Part shown: positions 33,131-41,316 of the stretch, piece after piece
Numbering within the stretch: the stretch's first letter is position 1
Layout of the letters: every line of letters starts with the position of its first letter
NCBI GenBank assembly: GCA_964236465.1
Contig: CAXSBZ010000001.1
Location: forward strand, 1-64,000
Source of the DNA: Mucilaginibacter_A sp964236465
GTDB lineage: Bacteria; Bacteroidota; Bacteroidia; Sphingobacteriales; Sphingobacteriaceae
DNA length: 64,000 nucleotides
Direction of reading: 5' to 3'
Position numbers and translations under genes: made by a program
Notes under the pieces: generated by a model
Database searches by the model: none
What the model saw: the letters and a program-made list of their open reading frames with translations, nothing else
Told to the model about the DNA's origin: nothing

Positions 33131-34266
33131 AAAAAATATTATTTATTGACCGCGACGGAACGCTGATTTCTGAAACCACAGACCAACAGATTGATTCATT
33201 TGACAAACTGGAATTTTATCCCCAGATGTTGAAATATTTGCCAAAAATTGCTGAAGAACTTGATTTTGAGTTAGTTATGGTAACCAATCAGGATGGTTTA
33301 GGCACTTTTATCTATCCTGAGCGTACATTTTGGCCTGTTCAAGATTTTATTGCTCATACCTTAAAAAATGTAGGTGTTGAATTTTCGGATGTTGTAATTG
33401 ACCGGACTTATCCTAAAGATAATGCACCAACCCGCAAACCTGGAACTGCCTTGCTGACCAAATATTTTGACAGAGATGAGTACGATTTGAAAGGTTCTTT
33501 TGTCATCGGCGATCGTTTGAATGATGTGATGCTGGCAAAAAATTTGGGTGCAAAAGCGATCTGGCTAAACAACCAAACGCATTTAGGCAGATCAGAATTT
33601 TCAAAACAAAGTCCCGAAGAATTAAAACCCGTAATTGCTTTAGAAACTACCGACTGGAAAAAGGTTTATGAATTTTTAAAATTAGGCCAGCGAGAAATTG
33701 AGCATCGCCGCAAAACAAAAGAAACAGATATTTTGATCAAATTAAACCTGGACGGAAAAGGCGAAGCCAAAGTATCCACTGGTTTGCCTTTTTTCGATCA
33801 TATGCTGGATCAGATTGCAAAACACGGCAGCATTGATTTGGAAATTGAAGCCAAAGGAGATTTGCATATCGACGAGCACCACACCATTGAAGACACCGGA
33901 ATTGCTTTGGGCGAAGCTTTTGCACAAGTTTTGGGCGATAAAAAAGGCATTGGCCGTTACGGTTTTTTGCTGCCGATGGATGACTGCCTGGCACAAGTGG
34001 CGATGGATTTTGGCGGCCGAAATTGGCTGGTTTGGGATGCTTCTTTTAGCAGGGAAAAAATCGGGGAAATGCCGACAGAAATGTTTTTCCATTTTTTCAA
34101 ATCTTTTTCTGATGCGGCCAAATGCAACCTGAACATCAAAGCGGAAGGCGAAAATGAGCATCATAAAATAGAATCTATTTTCAAAGCTTTTGCAAAGTCG
34201 ATCAAAATGGCTGTAAAACGTGATGCGAATAATATGGTTTTGCCAAGTACAAAGGGCGTTTTGTAG
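33127..34266 (+). CDS. hisB: Bifunctional histidinol-phosphatase / imidazoleglycerol-phosphate dehydratase
   Basis: Fused enzyme of 379 residues. The N-terminal HAD phosphatase (about residues 1-165) shows FIDRDGTLISET with the two catalytic aspartates and GDRLNDVMLA. The C-terminal dehydratase (about 185-379) shows STGLPFFDHMLDQ, DEHHTIEDTGIALGEA and HHKIESIFKAFA, the manganese-binding histidine sets. The fused form is usual in Bacteroidota and gamma-proteobacteria. Overlaps hisC. A motif copy (core ATGCTTCTTTTAGC, 34037-34064) encodes WDASFSREK. Confidence 0.96.
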   Translation: MKKILFIDRDGTLISETTDQQIDSFDKLEFYPQMLKYLPKIAEELDFELVMVTNQDGLGTFIYPERTFWPVQDFIAHTLKNVGVEFSDVVIDRTYPKDNAPTRKPGTALLTKYFDRDEYDLKGSFVIGDRLNDVMLAKNLGAKAIWLNNQTHLGRSEFSKQSPEELKPVIALETTDWKKVYEFLKLGQREIEHRRKTKETDILIKLNLDGKGEAKVSTGLPFFDHMLDQIAKHGSIDLEIEAKGDLHIDEHHTIEDTGIALGEAFAQVLGDKKGIGRYGFLLPMDDCLAQVAMDFGGRNWLVWDASFSREKIGEMPTEMFFHFFKSFSDAAKCNLNIKAEGENEHHKIESIFKAFAKSIKMAVKRDANNMVLPSTKGVL

Positions 34267-34280
34267 GAGGCTTTCAGTTA

Positions 34281-34347
34281 TCAGCTTTCAGCAATTAGCT
34301 TAATGCACAATTTGCAATATTAGTCGTTTACAAAAGCTGAAAGCTGA
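34281..34347. repeat. Inverted repeat between hisB and hisH
   Basis: TCAGCTTTCAGC (34281-34292) and GCTGAAAGCTGA (34336-34347) are exact 12-base inverse arms, within a gap of 108 bases that also holds further copies of the 'agctttcag' word. Confidence 0.75.
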
Positions 34348-34374
34348 TGGCTTACAGCTAAAAGCTTAGAAACA

Positions 34375-34962
34375 ATGCTTGGAATTATACAATATGGAGC
34401 CGGAAACATTTTCTCCTTAACTGCTGCACTTGATCGGTTGGAAATTGCATACGGCATGATTTCGCAGGAAAGCGATTTTGAGCTGTACGACCGTTATATT
34501 ATTCCGGGCGTTGGCCATGCTGGTGCGGCTATGCAGAAATTAGAAAGTACGGGTTTAGTTCCGGCCATCCTAAAAATCACAAAACCGGTTTTGGGAATTT
34601 GTGTCGGAATGCAGCTAATTACGGCTTATTCGGAAGAAGGCAATGCTGATCTGCTTGATATTATCCCCGTAAAAACACTTCGGTTTAAAGAAGAAGCCGG
34701 TTTAAAAGTTCCGCATACCGGCTGGAACCAGGTTCATCCGAAAGAAACGGAATTGTTTAAAGGCATTGATCCGAACGCTTATTTTTACTTTGTCCATTCT
34801 TATTTTATCGAACACGATAATTTATATACTTTAGCATCAACCCGATACGGCGTTCAGTTTTCGGCTGCCATCAAAAAAAACAACTTTTATGGTGTGCAGT
34901 TCCATCCTGAAAAATCCGGTACGGCAGGCGAAACGCTGTTAACCAATTTTGCCCATCTTTAA
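34375..34962 (+). CDS. hisH: Imidazole glycerol phosphate synthase, glutaminase subunit
   Basis: Class I glutamine amidotransferase of 195 residues feeding ammonia to HisF. The triad is visible: nucleophile Cys in LGICVGMQLI, and His and Glu in YGVQFHPEKSG. The N-terminal QYGAGNIFSLTAALDRL is typical. Its stop codon touches the hisA region (TAATG), indicating coupled translation. Its partner hisF lies 1.4 kb downstream beyond hisA and an inserted module. Confidence 0.95.
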   Translation: MLGIIQYGAGNIFSLTAALDRLEIAYGMISQESDFELYDRYIIPGVGHAGAAMQKLESTGLVPAILKITKPVLGICVGMQLITAYSEEGNADLLDIIPVKTLRFKEEAGLKVPHTGWNQVHPKETELFKGIDPNAYFYFVHSYFIEHDNLYTLASTRYGVQFSAAIKKNNFYGVQFHPEKSGTAGETLLTNFAHL

Positions 34963-34976
34963 TGTTAAAGAACAAA

Positions 34977-35726
34977 ATGTACATTATACCTGCTATCGAT
35001 ATCCTGGATAAAAAAGTAGTCCGCCTGCGCGAAGGCGACTACCAACAGGTAACCAACTACGACGTTACGCTGGAAGAAATGGTTGAAAGATACCAATCCA
35101 ACGGAACCGATTTTATCCATATTATTGATTTGAACGGTGCAAAAGGTGATTTCAGCAATCAGGAATATCTGGCTAAAATCATCCATAAAACAGCGATGAA
35201 AGTGCAATATGGCGGTGGCATACGCAGCATTGAAAAGATAAAAGAGCTGGTTGAAGCTGGCATTCACCGTGTGATTGTGGGCACACAAGCCATTATTAAC
35301 CCTACTTTTTTGGATGAGCTGAGTACTTCTTTTATCGGCAAAAATCATGGGGCCGATCAAATCGTGATCGCTATTGACGTGCTGGACGAAGTGATTAAAT
35401 ATTCCGGATGGATGGAAAGTTCGCCGGTAAAATTAATAGATTATATAGATCGCTGCCTTGAACTTGGGTTCTTTAGGTTTTTATGTACAGATATAAACAA
35501 AGATGGAAAATTAGGCGGTGCCGCTGTAGAACTTTACGAAAAACTGCTTGATCATTCTCCTTTTATCAAATTGATTGCTTCAGGGGGCGTAAGTTCAATG
35601 GGAGATATAGAAAAACTGAGCAAAATCAGCGTAGAATCTGTGGTAGTTGGCAAAGCAATTTACGAAAATCATATTTCGGTAGCAGAGATCCAGGAATGGA
35701 ATTTAAAGGCGATGGCGAGTTTGTAA
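34977..35726 (+). CDS. hisA: ProFAR isomerase
   Basis: TIM-barrel isomerase opening the ribose of 5'-ProFAR. MYIIPAIDILDKKVVRLREGDY carries the catalytic Asp; GGGIRS, VGTQAI, AIDVLDEV and LIASGGVSSMGDI are the phosphate-binding and barrel signatures. ATG 34977 gives the family start; an in-frame ATG at 34962 overlapping the hisH stop (TAATG) is an alternative adding five residues. A motif copy (core GTACTTCTTTTATC, 35323-35350) encodes STSFIGKNHG. Confidence 0.95.
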   Translation: MYIIPAIDILDKKVVRLREGDYQQVTNYDVTLEEMVERYQSNGTDFIHIIDLNGAKGDFSNQEYLAKIIHKTAMKVQYGGGIRSIEKIKELVEAGIHRVIVGTQAIINPTFLDELSTSFIGKNHGADQIVIAIDVLDEVIKYSGWMESSPVKLIDYIDRCLELGFFRFLCTDINKDGKLGGAAVELYEKLLDHSPFIKLIASGGVSSMGDIEKLSKISVESVVVGKAIYENHISVAEIQEWNLKAMASL

Positions 35727-35750
35727 ACCCAGACTATTACATTTTAATAG

Positions 35751-36200
35751 ATGAAAGTTTACACAGATACATCAACAATTGGAGGTTGCTTTGATGAAGA
35801 ATTTAAAGAATGGTCTGTTGCCTTATTTGAAGAATTTAAAGCAGGAATAAAACTAATTATGCTTTCTGATCTGACATTGCAGGAACTTGAACTTGCAAGA
35901 AAGGAAGTCCGTGAAAAAATACTGGAAGTTTCAGCCAACAATCAAATAACGACTGGTATTACAGATGAGGCAATCATCCTTGCCGAAACTTATATCAACG
36001 AAGGCGCGTTAACAAATAAAAGTTACAATGATGCCCTTCATATTGCGCTTGCAACATTAAACAACGCTGATGTTTTGGCAAGTTGGAACTTTAAGCATAT
36101 TGTCAACCTCAGCCGTATCAAGCTTTACAACTCAATCAACTTAAAACTTGGGTACAACATAATTGAAATCAGGACACCGAGAGAAATTTTAAATTTATAA
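35751..36200 (+). CDS. PIN-domain protein, probable toxin, inside the his operon
   Basis: Protein of 149 residues with PIN-like features: first strand MKVYTDTSTIGGCFD (acidic D6), helix LSDLTLQELELARKEV with a conserved Glu, SYNDALHIALATLNNADVLASWNFKHIV near the end with the third acidic residue. PIN toxins are metal-dependent RNases. It starts 24 bases after hisA and is followed, three bases on, by a 55-residue acidic/basic protein, the layout of a toxin-antitoxin pair. It has nothing to do with histidine synthesis, so it looks inserted. Confidence 0.8.
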   Translation: MKVYTDTSTIGGCFDEEFKEWSVALFEEFKAGIKLIMLSDLTLQELELARKEVREKILEVSANNQITTGITDEAIILAETYINEGALTNKSYNDALHIALATLNNADVLASWNFKHIVNLSRIKLYNSINLKLGYNIIEIRTPREILNL

Positions 36201-36203
36201 AAG

Positions 36204-36371
36204 ATGGAAAAGGATAAAGAATTTGATGCCGTATTGATGATGAGGGAAATACGCGAAAATTTAAGTGAAAAATATTGGAAACACCCGGATGTTTTAAAAA
36301 AAGAAATGCAAGCTATCAGGGAAAAATATAAGCTAAAAATTGCAGATACTACAACAACTAAAAGTATTTAA
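36204..36371 (+). CDS. Small partner of the PIN protein, candidate antitoxin
   Basis: A 55-codon frame, MEKDKEFDAVLMMREIRENL through KKEMQAIREKYKLKI to a Thr-rich tail. Highly charged helices, three bases after the PIN gene and 15 before hisF. Short helical proteins with MMREIREN-like starts are found next to PIN genes in Bacteroidota; the antitoxin role is inferred from context. Confidence 0.65.
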   Translation: MEKDKEFDAVLMMREIRENLSEKYWKHPDVLKKEMQAIREKYKLKIADTTTTKSI

Positions 36372-36386
36372 TAACTTAAACAAGTT

Positions 36387-37190
36387 TTGAAAGAAATAAA
36401 TACGCTTTCTGACCTACATTTTAAATTTCAGGGAAATTTAGCAAAACGCATTGTTCCCTGCCTCGATGTAAAAGATGGCCGCACAGTAAAAGGTGTCAAT
36501 TTTGTGGATCTGCGCGATGCAGGCGATCCGGTAGAGCTGGCCTGGCAATACTCGCAGCAAGGTGCCGATGAACTGGTTTTTCTGGACATTACAGCAACCC
36601 ATGAACGCCGGAAAACCATGGTCGAACTGGTAAAAGCAGTTGCCCGAAATGTTAATATTCCTTTCACAATCGGCGGCGGCATCAATGAAATTGCAGACGC
36701 GGATATTCTATTAAATTCTGGTGCGGATAAGATTTCGATCAATTCGGCTGCCGTTCGTAACCCAAAACTGATTGATGAGCTGGCCAAAGCTTTTGGGGTT
36801 CAGTTCGTGGTGATTGCGGTAGATACACGCCGTGTTGGAAATCAAAACTTAGTGCATTTAAACGGCGGAAGGATTGCAACCGAACACGAAACATTTAACT
36901 GGATAAAAGAAGCAGAAAGCCGCGGTGCAGGCGAAATCCTGCTGACTTCTATGGACCATGATGGCACCAAAACTGGTTTTGATTGTGATTTTTTGAAGCA
37001 AATTAATGATCAGATCAGCATTCCGCTGATTGCTTCCGGTGGGGCCGGAAACCAGCAGCATTTTGTAGATGTGTTTAAAGATGCCGGCGTTGATGCGGCG
37101 TTGGCGGCTTCGGTTTTTCATTATGGTGAAATTTTGATTCCAGATTTGAAACAGACTTTGAAACAGAATAACATCGAAGTAAGAATCTAA
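36387..37190 (+). CDS. hisF: Imidazole glycerol phosphate synthase, cyclase subunit
   Basis: Barrel enzyme closing the imidazole ring with ammonia from HisH. LAKRIVPCLDVKDGRTVKGVNFVDLRDAGDPVELA holds the catalytic Asp; IAVDTRR has the second; IGGGI and IASGGAGN bind phosphate. Normal HisF proteins begin MLAKRI; here the corresponding codons read NLAKRI and the frame extends 18 residues upstream to a TTG at 36387. The start therefore looks altered by the insertion of the PIN module just upstream. The body of the enzyme is complete. Confidence 0.93.
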   Translation: MKEINTLSDLHFKFQGNLAKRIVPCLDVKDGRTVKGVNFVDLRDAGDPVELAWQYSQQGADELVFLDITATHERRKTMVELVKAVARNVNIPFTIGGGINEIADADILLNSGADKISINSAAVRNPKLIDELAKAFGVQFVVIAVDTRRVGNQNLVHLNGGRIATEHETFNWIKEAESRGAGEILLTSMDHDGTKTGFDCDFLKQINDQISIPLIASGGAGNQQHFVDVFKDAGVDAALAASVFHYGEILIPDLKQTLKQNNIEVRI

Positions 37191-37200
37191 GCAAAATAGA

Positions 37201-37227
37201 ATGCTTCTTTTATAGCATAAAAATTAA
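37201..37227 (+). repeat. Dispersed motif between hisF and hisIE
   Basis: Forward copy: core ATGCTTCTTTTATA, tail AAAAATTAA, filling most of the 39-base gap. Confidence 0.88.
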
Positions 37228-37229
37228 AC

Positions 37230-37811
37230 ATGAATTTCGATAAAAATACCGGCCTTTTACCAGTCATCATACAAGATTACCAAACTTTGGAAGTGCTGAT
37301 GCTGGGCTACATGAACCAGGAAGCATTCTATAAAACACAGGCCGAAAAAATAGTTACCTTCTTTTCGCGCTCTAAAAACAGGCTTTGGACAAAAGGTGAA
37401 ACCAGTGGCAATTTTTTGCATGTAAAAGAAGTACACTTGGATTGCGACCAGGACACGATTTTGATCAAGGCAAAAGCCGACGGGCCAACTTGCCATACTG
37501 GTTCGCGCAGTTGTTTCCAAACAGAACACAATCAGAATTTTATTTTTGAACTGGAAAACATCATCCGTGACAGATACGAAAACCCACAAGAAGGTTCGTA
37601 CATCAACAAAATGCGTAAAAAAGGCTTAAACAAAATTGCGCAAAAAGTAGGCGAAGAAGGCGTAGAAACTGTGATTGCCGCTCTGGCTGAAACAGAATTT
37701 GACCTGGTAAACGAAGCATCGGATTTAGTTTTTCATTTGTTGTTTTTACTGCACGAGAAGAACGTTAGCTTGGAAACTATTGCTAAGAATTTGGAAAGTA
37801 GGCATAAATAA
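37230..37811 (+). CDS. hisI: Bifunctional phosphoribosyl-AMP cyclohydrolase / phosphoribosyl-ATP pyrophosphatase
   Basis: HisIE fusion of 193 residues for steps two and three of histidine synthesis. The cyclohydrolase part shows VLMLGYMNQEAF, RLWTKGETSGN and the zinc-binding CDQDTILIKAKADGPTCHTGSRSC; the pyrophosphatase part shows EEGVETVIAALAE and NEASDLVFHLLFLL. It is the last his gene, so all pathway enzymes are present in the operon. A diverged motif copy lies at 37407-37434. Confidence 0.95.
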   Translation: MNFDKNTGLLPVIIQDYQTLEVLMLGYMNQEAFYKTQAEKIVTFFSRSKNRLWTKGETSGNFLHVKEVHLDCDQDTILIKAKADGPTCHTGSRSCFQTEHNQNFIFELENIIRDRYENPQEGSYINKMRKKGLNKIAQKVGEEGVETVIAALAETEFDLVNEASDLVFHLLFLLHEKNVSLETIAKNLESRHK

Positions 37812-37835
37812 GTTGTTATAACTAATTCAGCGTAA

Positions 37836-38675
37836 ATGAGCCAAATACCTGTCATTAATGTACCATTTGAAGAGTTGAAACATTTGGTTTTAGATTGTAT
37901 TAAACAAAAAGGGGATTCGTTTGAATTTAATAGCTTTTGTAATCTCGTAGGATCTTACGCAGTTAAGAAGCAAATTGTTAAAGATCCGAACCCAACTGGA
38001 TTTCAAGCATTAGAATTTCCTTTACAAAAACAAGATGAAAATAGAGTTAGAGAAATTCTTTGGGATTTAATTATCGAACGTGTTTTAACACTTGGGGACT
38101 ATCATAATAATACGTGGCCTTCGTTGAGTTTAACTGATTACGGGAAAAAAGCGATACATTCAAATCCACCTGCTCCAAACGATTCTACTGGATATTTAAA
38201 ACGTATAAAAGATGAAGTTCCTCAATTAGATTCTATAATTGAAATCTATTTAATTGAAAGCGTTAGAACATATAATATAAACCAGTTTTTATCTTCAACA
38301 ATAACTTTAGGTTGTGCCTCTGAAAAAGCATTATTGGTATTAATCGAAACTTTTAAACAAACTTTTAAAGACAGTTCAAAAAAGGCAGCATTCTCAAAGA
38401 AGGTAGATGATAAATTTATCAAAACTCAATTTGATGAATTTAATAAAGCTTTTCAACAAATTTTACCACAGTTGTCATATGAGTTAAGAGATAAGTATAC
38501 AAATACCTTAACTGGTGTTTTTGAAATGATCCGATACAATAGAAACGCTGCTGGTCATCCATCGGGTAAACAAGTTGATAAAGATACCCTATTTGCAAAC
38601 CTTCAAGTATTCATCCCTTATTGCAAATATATTTATGAACTAAAGGATTACTTAGAAAAAAATCAGCATAATTAA
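37836..38675 (+). CDS. HEPN-like protein, possible abortive-infection RNase
   Basis: Protein of 279 residues, AT-rich, 24 bases after hisIE. The N-terminal part (about 1-110) is a winged-helix-like region (LSLTDYGKKAIHSNP). The C-terminal half is helical and ends with R236-NAAG-H241 in MIRYNRNAAGHPSG, the RNxxxH motif of HEPN ribonucleases used in abortive infection and toxin systems. No methylase, kinase or antitoxin partner is beside it. Lack of dispersed motif copies and a different base composition suggest a newcomer. Defence function is inference. Confidence 0.65.
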   Translation: MSQIPVINVPFEELKHLVLDCIKQKGDSFEFNSFCNLVGSYAVKKQIVKDPNPTGFQALEFPLQKQDENRVREILWDLIIERVLTLGDYHNNTWPSLSLTDYGKKAIHSNPPAPNDSTGYLKRIKDEVPQLDSIIEIYLIESVRTYNINQFLSSTITLGCASEKALLVLIETFKQTFKDSSKKAAFSKKVDDKFIKTQFDEFNKAFQQILPQLSYELRDKYTNTLTGVFEMIRYNRNAAGHPSGKQVDKDTLFANLQVFIPYCKYIYELKDYLEKNQHN

Positions 38676-38777
38676 CAGAAGGCAGCACACAATATGGGTT
38701 TGGTAAAAAACTAACGGAATGAACAACTTGCTTTTTCATTTAAAACATATAACAGTTAATTTACAACTCACAAACAA

Positions 38778-39686
38778 ATGCAAGTCGAAAAAACAGCAGA
38801 ACTTTCCGGCCACATCAATCCAATATTTGCTTTGGCTTTCTCCCAAAAACCAGGTATTATTTTTACTGCCGGAAACGATAAAGGCGTGGTGGAATGGAGC
38901 CTGAAAACCAATGCTTTTATCAAAGTCATGTTTCCGGTGGCTACTTCGGTTTATGCCATTCATTGTCCGGTTGGTTTTCCGCTTTTGTTTGCCGGTTTGC
39001 GTAACGGCGATGTTTTGGTGTTTGATTTTATTCAGCAAAAACTCCTTCCGCCATTAAAATATCACCAGAAACCAATTTTTGATATGCAATCTGTTCCTGA
39101 TAAAAAAGAACTTTTAATTGCCAGCGAAGATGGTTCTATTTCGATATGGAATTTGGAGGATTTGAGTTTAGTGCATTCCATTCCGGTTGCTGCGGATACA
39201 GTGCGCTCGATCAGCATTTCAACCCAAAACAAACAAATAGCTTTTGGTTGCCGAGATAATACTATTCGTGTTTATGATTTGGAAGATTATACACAAATCC
39301 GAACGTTGACTGGCCATACTTTGCCTGTTTTTTCGGTTGCTTATGCGCCTTCCGGAGATTATTTAGTTTCCGGTTCGCGGGATGCGCAGCTAAAGATTTG
39401 GGATTGTAAAAGTTTTGAGTTAATCCATAATATTCCGGCACATTTATTTGCCATCAATAGCATTGCTTTTCATCCAACGCAACCTTATTTTGCAACTGCA
39501 AGTATGGATAAAAGCATCAAAATCTGGGGTTCGGACGATTTTAAATTGTACAAAATCATCAGTCGGGAAAAAGGATTTGCAACGCACCGTTTATCGATCA
39601 ATAAAATTGCCTGGAGTGCAGACGGCAATCAGCTGGTTTCCGTTGGAGATGATAAACTGGTAATGATTTGGGATTTTTCGTTTTGA
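38778..39686 (+). CDS. WD40 repeat protein
   Basis: Beta-propeller of 302 residues with about seven WD repeats, for example GHINPIFALAFS, KELLIASEDGSISIWNLED, GHTLPVFSVAYAPSGDYLVSGSRDAQLKIWDC and GNQLVSVGDDKLVMIWDF. No signal peptide or enzymatic domain, so a cytoplasmic scaffold. Partner unknown. Such stand-alone propellers are widespread in Bacteroidota. Confidence 0.9.
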   Translation: MQVEKTAELSGHINPIFALAFSQKPGIIFTAGNDKGVVEWSLKTNAFIKVMFPVATSVYAIHCPVGFPLLFAGLRNGDVLVFDFIQQKLLPPLKYHQKPIFDMQSVPDKKELLIASEDGSISIWNLEDLSLVHSIPVAADTVRSISISTQNKQIAFGCRDNTIRVYDLEDYTQIRTLTGHTLPVFSVAYAPSGDYLVSGSRDAQLKIWDCKSFELIHNIPAHLFAINSIAFHPTQPYFATASMDKSIKIWGSDDFKLYKIISREKGFATHRLSINKIAWSADGNQLVSVGDDKLVMIWDFSF

Positions 39687-39700
39687 AACCCGGTTTTTAT

Positions 39701-39728
39701 ATGCTACTTTTAGCAGGTAAATTTCTTC
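39701..39728 (+). repeat. Dispersed motif copy after the WD40 gene
   Basis: Forward copy of the AC variant: core ATGCTACTTTTAGC, tail GGTAAATTTC. Confidence 0.8.
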
Positions 39729-39809
39729 CGGCTTAATATATTTTATGCTAAACAAACTAATTATTAGCCGTGTTATAAATTATCAACACAGATATTAAAA
39801 GAACAAACG

Positions 39810-40424
39810 ATGAAAAAATTAAATGTATTATTTTTAGCAGGTGTTACCGCATTGTCATTCCAAGCGTGCAATAGTTCCAGCAAAACCAATAGCACGGATG
39901 TTGCTAAAGATTCCAATTCAACTAAAACCAGTTCTTCCAGGATGAAATCTGCTATAGATACCACTGCAAAAACGGCTGGTGCAGTAATGAAAGTAGACAA
40001 AGATGATTCGGATTTTGCAGTTGAAGCCGGAAATGGCGGAATGGCAGAAGTGGCAATGGCGCAGTTGGCACAACAAAAAGCAACCAACCCGGATGTAAAA
40101 GCTTTTGCTGCAAAAATGATTACCGATCACACGAAAGCAAACGATAAGCTGATGGCTTTGGCAAAACAAAAAGACATCACTTTGCCAGCAGCTGTAAGTA
40201 ATGATGAGCAGAAAAAAATGGATGACATGAGCAAAAAATCAGGTAAAGATTTTGATAAAGCTTATGTAAACGAGATGGTTGACGATCACAACAAAGACGT
40301 AAAGGAGTTTACAGATGCCTCTAAAAACGTAAAAGATGCTGATTTGAAATCCTTTGCTACAACTACGTTACCAACTTTGAAAATGCACCAAACGATGATC
40401 AAAGCAATTGATAAAAAAATGTAA
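39810..40424 (+). CDS. DUF4142 lipoprotein
   Basis: Exported protein of 204 residues. A lipoprotein signal with lipobox SFQAC (C20) is followed by a Ser/Thr-rich linker and the ferritin-like helical DUF4142 domain (DSDFAVEAGNGGMAEVAMAQLAQQK, FAAKMITDHTKANDKL, YVNEMVDDHNKDVKEF). The paired D-H signatures resemble a four-helix bundle. Family function is unknown; it is often linked to envelope or stress functions. Followed by a terminator flanked by two motif copies. Confidence 0.9.
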   Translation: MKKLNVLFLAGVTALSFQACNSSSKTNSTDVAKDSNSTKTSSSRMKSAIDTTAKTAGAVMKVDKDDSDFAVEAGNGGMAEVAMAQLAQQKATNPDVKAFAAKMITDHTKANDKLMALAKQKDITLPAAVSNDEQKKMDDMSKKSGKDFDKAYVNEMVDDHNKDVKEFTDASKNVKDADLKSFATTTLPTLKMHQTMIKAIDKKM

Positions 40425-40426
40425 TC

Positions 40427-40501
40427 ATACTGTTTTTATCACCTAAAAATGGAGTTTCAATTCAAGTTGAAGCTCCATTTTTTTTGCCCTAAAAGAAGCG
40501 T
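40427..40501. terminator. Bidirectional terminator framed by an inverted motif pair
   Basis: Stem AATGGAGTTTCAA (40448-40460) / TTGAAGCTCCATT (40467-40479) with one G-U type mismatch, then T-rich sequence. A forward motif copy (40427-40453, core ATACTGTTTTTATC, tail AAAAATGG) and a reverse one (40475-40501, CCATTTTT, core CCTAAAAGAAGCGT) form its flanks, so the AAAAATGG/CCATTTTT tails are part of the stem. Confidence 0.8.
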
Positions 40502-41253
40502 TTAATGATGCGCAAACGATGCGTGTATTTTTTTTGCTCCTCAGCATAAATTCCTTGATCATCAATTCGGTCAATTTTTACTTTGCCGGAAGCATGGATA
40601 ATTTGTTGGTTGTGCAGCATGATGCCAACGTGAACAATTCGTCCGGCTTCGTTATCAAAAAAAGCTAGATCGCCCGGTAAAGCTGCCTGCAAAAAATCTA
40701 CCATTTCGCCTTGTTCCGCTTGCTGCCAGGCATCGCGTTTCAGCTGGATATTTTGCGAACGGTAAACAGCTTGTGCAAAACCGGAACAATCAATACCAAA
40801 ATGCGTGCGGCCGCCCCACAGATACGGTGTATTCAAATACGTTTTGGCAAAATCAATCAAACTGTTTATTTTGGGTTGAAGCTGGTTTTGAAGCTGAAAC
40901 TCATTCTTGCCAAGCACAAATCCATTATTTTCCAAACCTGCAATTCGGCTTGCGGCTGGCAGATACAACAATGAATCATCGGTTTTTTTGGAGATAATCG
41001 TAACTGGTTCCTGCGTGAACAATACTGTTTTTAACAGGTGTTTTTCGTGATCCTTTTCATCAACCAAAACACTTTGAATAGCCTGGATATAACCTTCATA
41101 ATTATCGCTTTCCGTTTTGATTTTCAGCCAATCGTTTTCAGTTTCTAAAACCATAAAACCTTCACCAAAAAGCAGTTGCGAAACTTGCTGCGAACTGTGC
41201 GCTGCTTTTTCGCGCAGAGGCACAATTGCCAGATTGATTAAACCGTATTGCAT
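40489..41253 (-). CDS. NlpC/P60 (C40) cell-wall peptidase with SH3 domain
   Basis: Peptidoglycan hydrolase of 254 residues. The N-terminal half is an SH3b-like domain (PLREKAAHSSQQVSQLLFGE, DNYEGYIQA). The C-terminal NlpC/P60 domain has nucleophile C156 (HFGIDCSGFAQAVYR), catalytic H208 (RIVHVGIML) and a third polar residue after IIHASG. It is probably a gamma-D-glutamyl-diaminopimelate endopeptidase used in peptide recycling, as it lacks an obvious signal peptide. A motif copy (41022-41046, core ATACTGTTTTTAAC) lies within the linker. Confidence 0.92.
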   Translation of the reverse strand: MQYGLINLAIVPLREKAAHSSQQVSQLLFGEGFMVLETENDWLKIKTESDNYEGYIQAIQSVLVDEKDHEKHLLKTVLFTQEPVTIISKKTDDSLLYLPAASRIAGLENNGFVLGKNEFQLQNQLQPKINSLIDFAKTYLNTPYLWGGRTHFGIDCSGFAQAVYRSQNIQLKRDAWQQAEQGEMVDFLQAALPGDLAFFDNEAGRIVHVGIMLHNQQIIHASGKVKIDRIDDQGIYAEEQKKYTHRLRIIKRFF

Positions 41254-41267
41254 TTTTTAGCTATAAA

Positions 41268-41297
41268 AAAAGGGAACACAAAATTGTATTCCCTTTC
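41268..41297 (-). terminator. Terminator after the ferredoxin gene
   Basis: Inverted arms AAAGGGAA and TTCCCTTT around a 12-14 base centre, 20 bases past the ferredoxin stop on the minus strand. Confidence 0.6.
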
Positions 41298-41316
41298 AGT
41301 TTCAGTTGTAAAATAA

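Noticed and set aside
36902..36914. Motif copy in hisF (GATAAAAGAAGCA)
   Set aside because: The last base and the AT-rich half do not match; it can be explained by the codons for IKEA.
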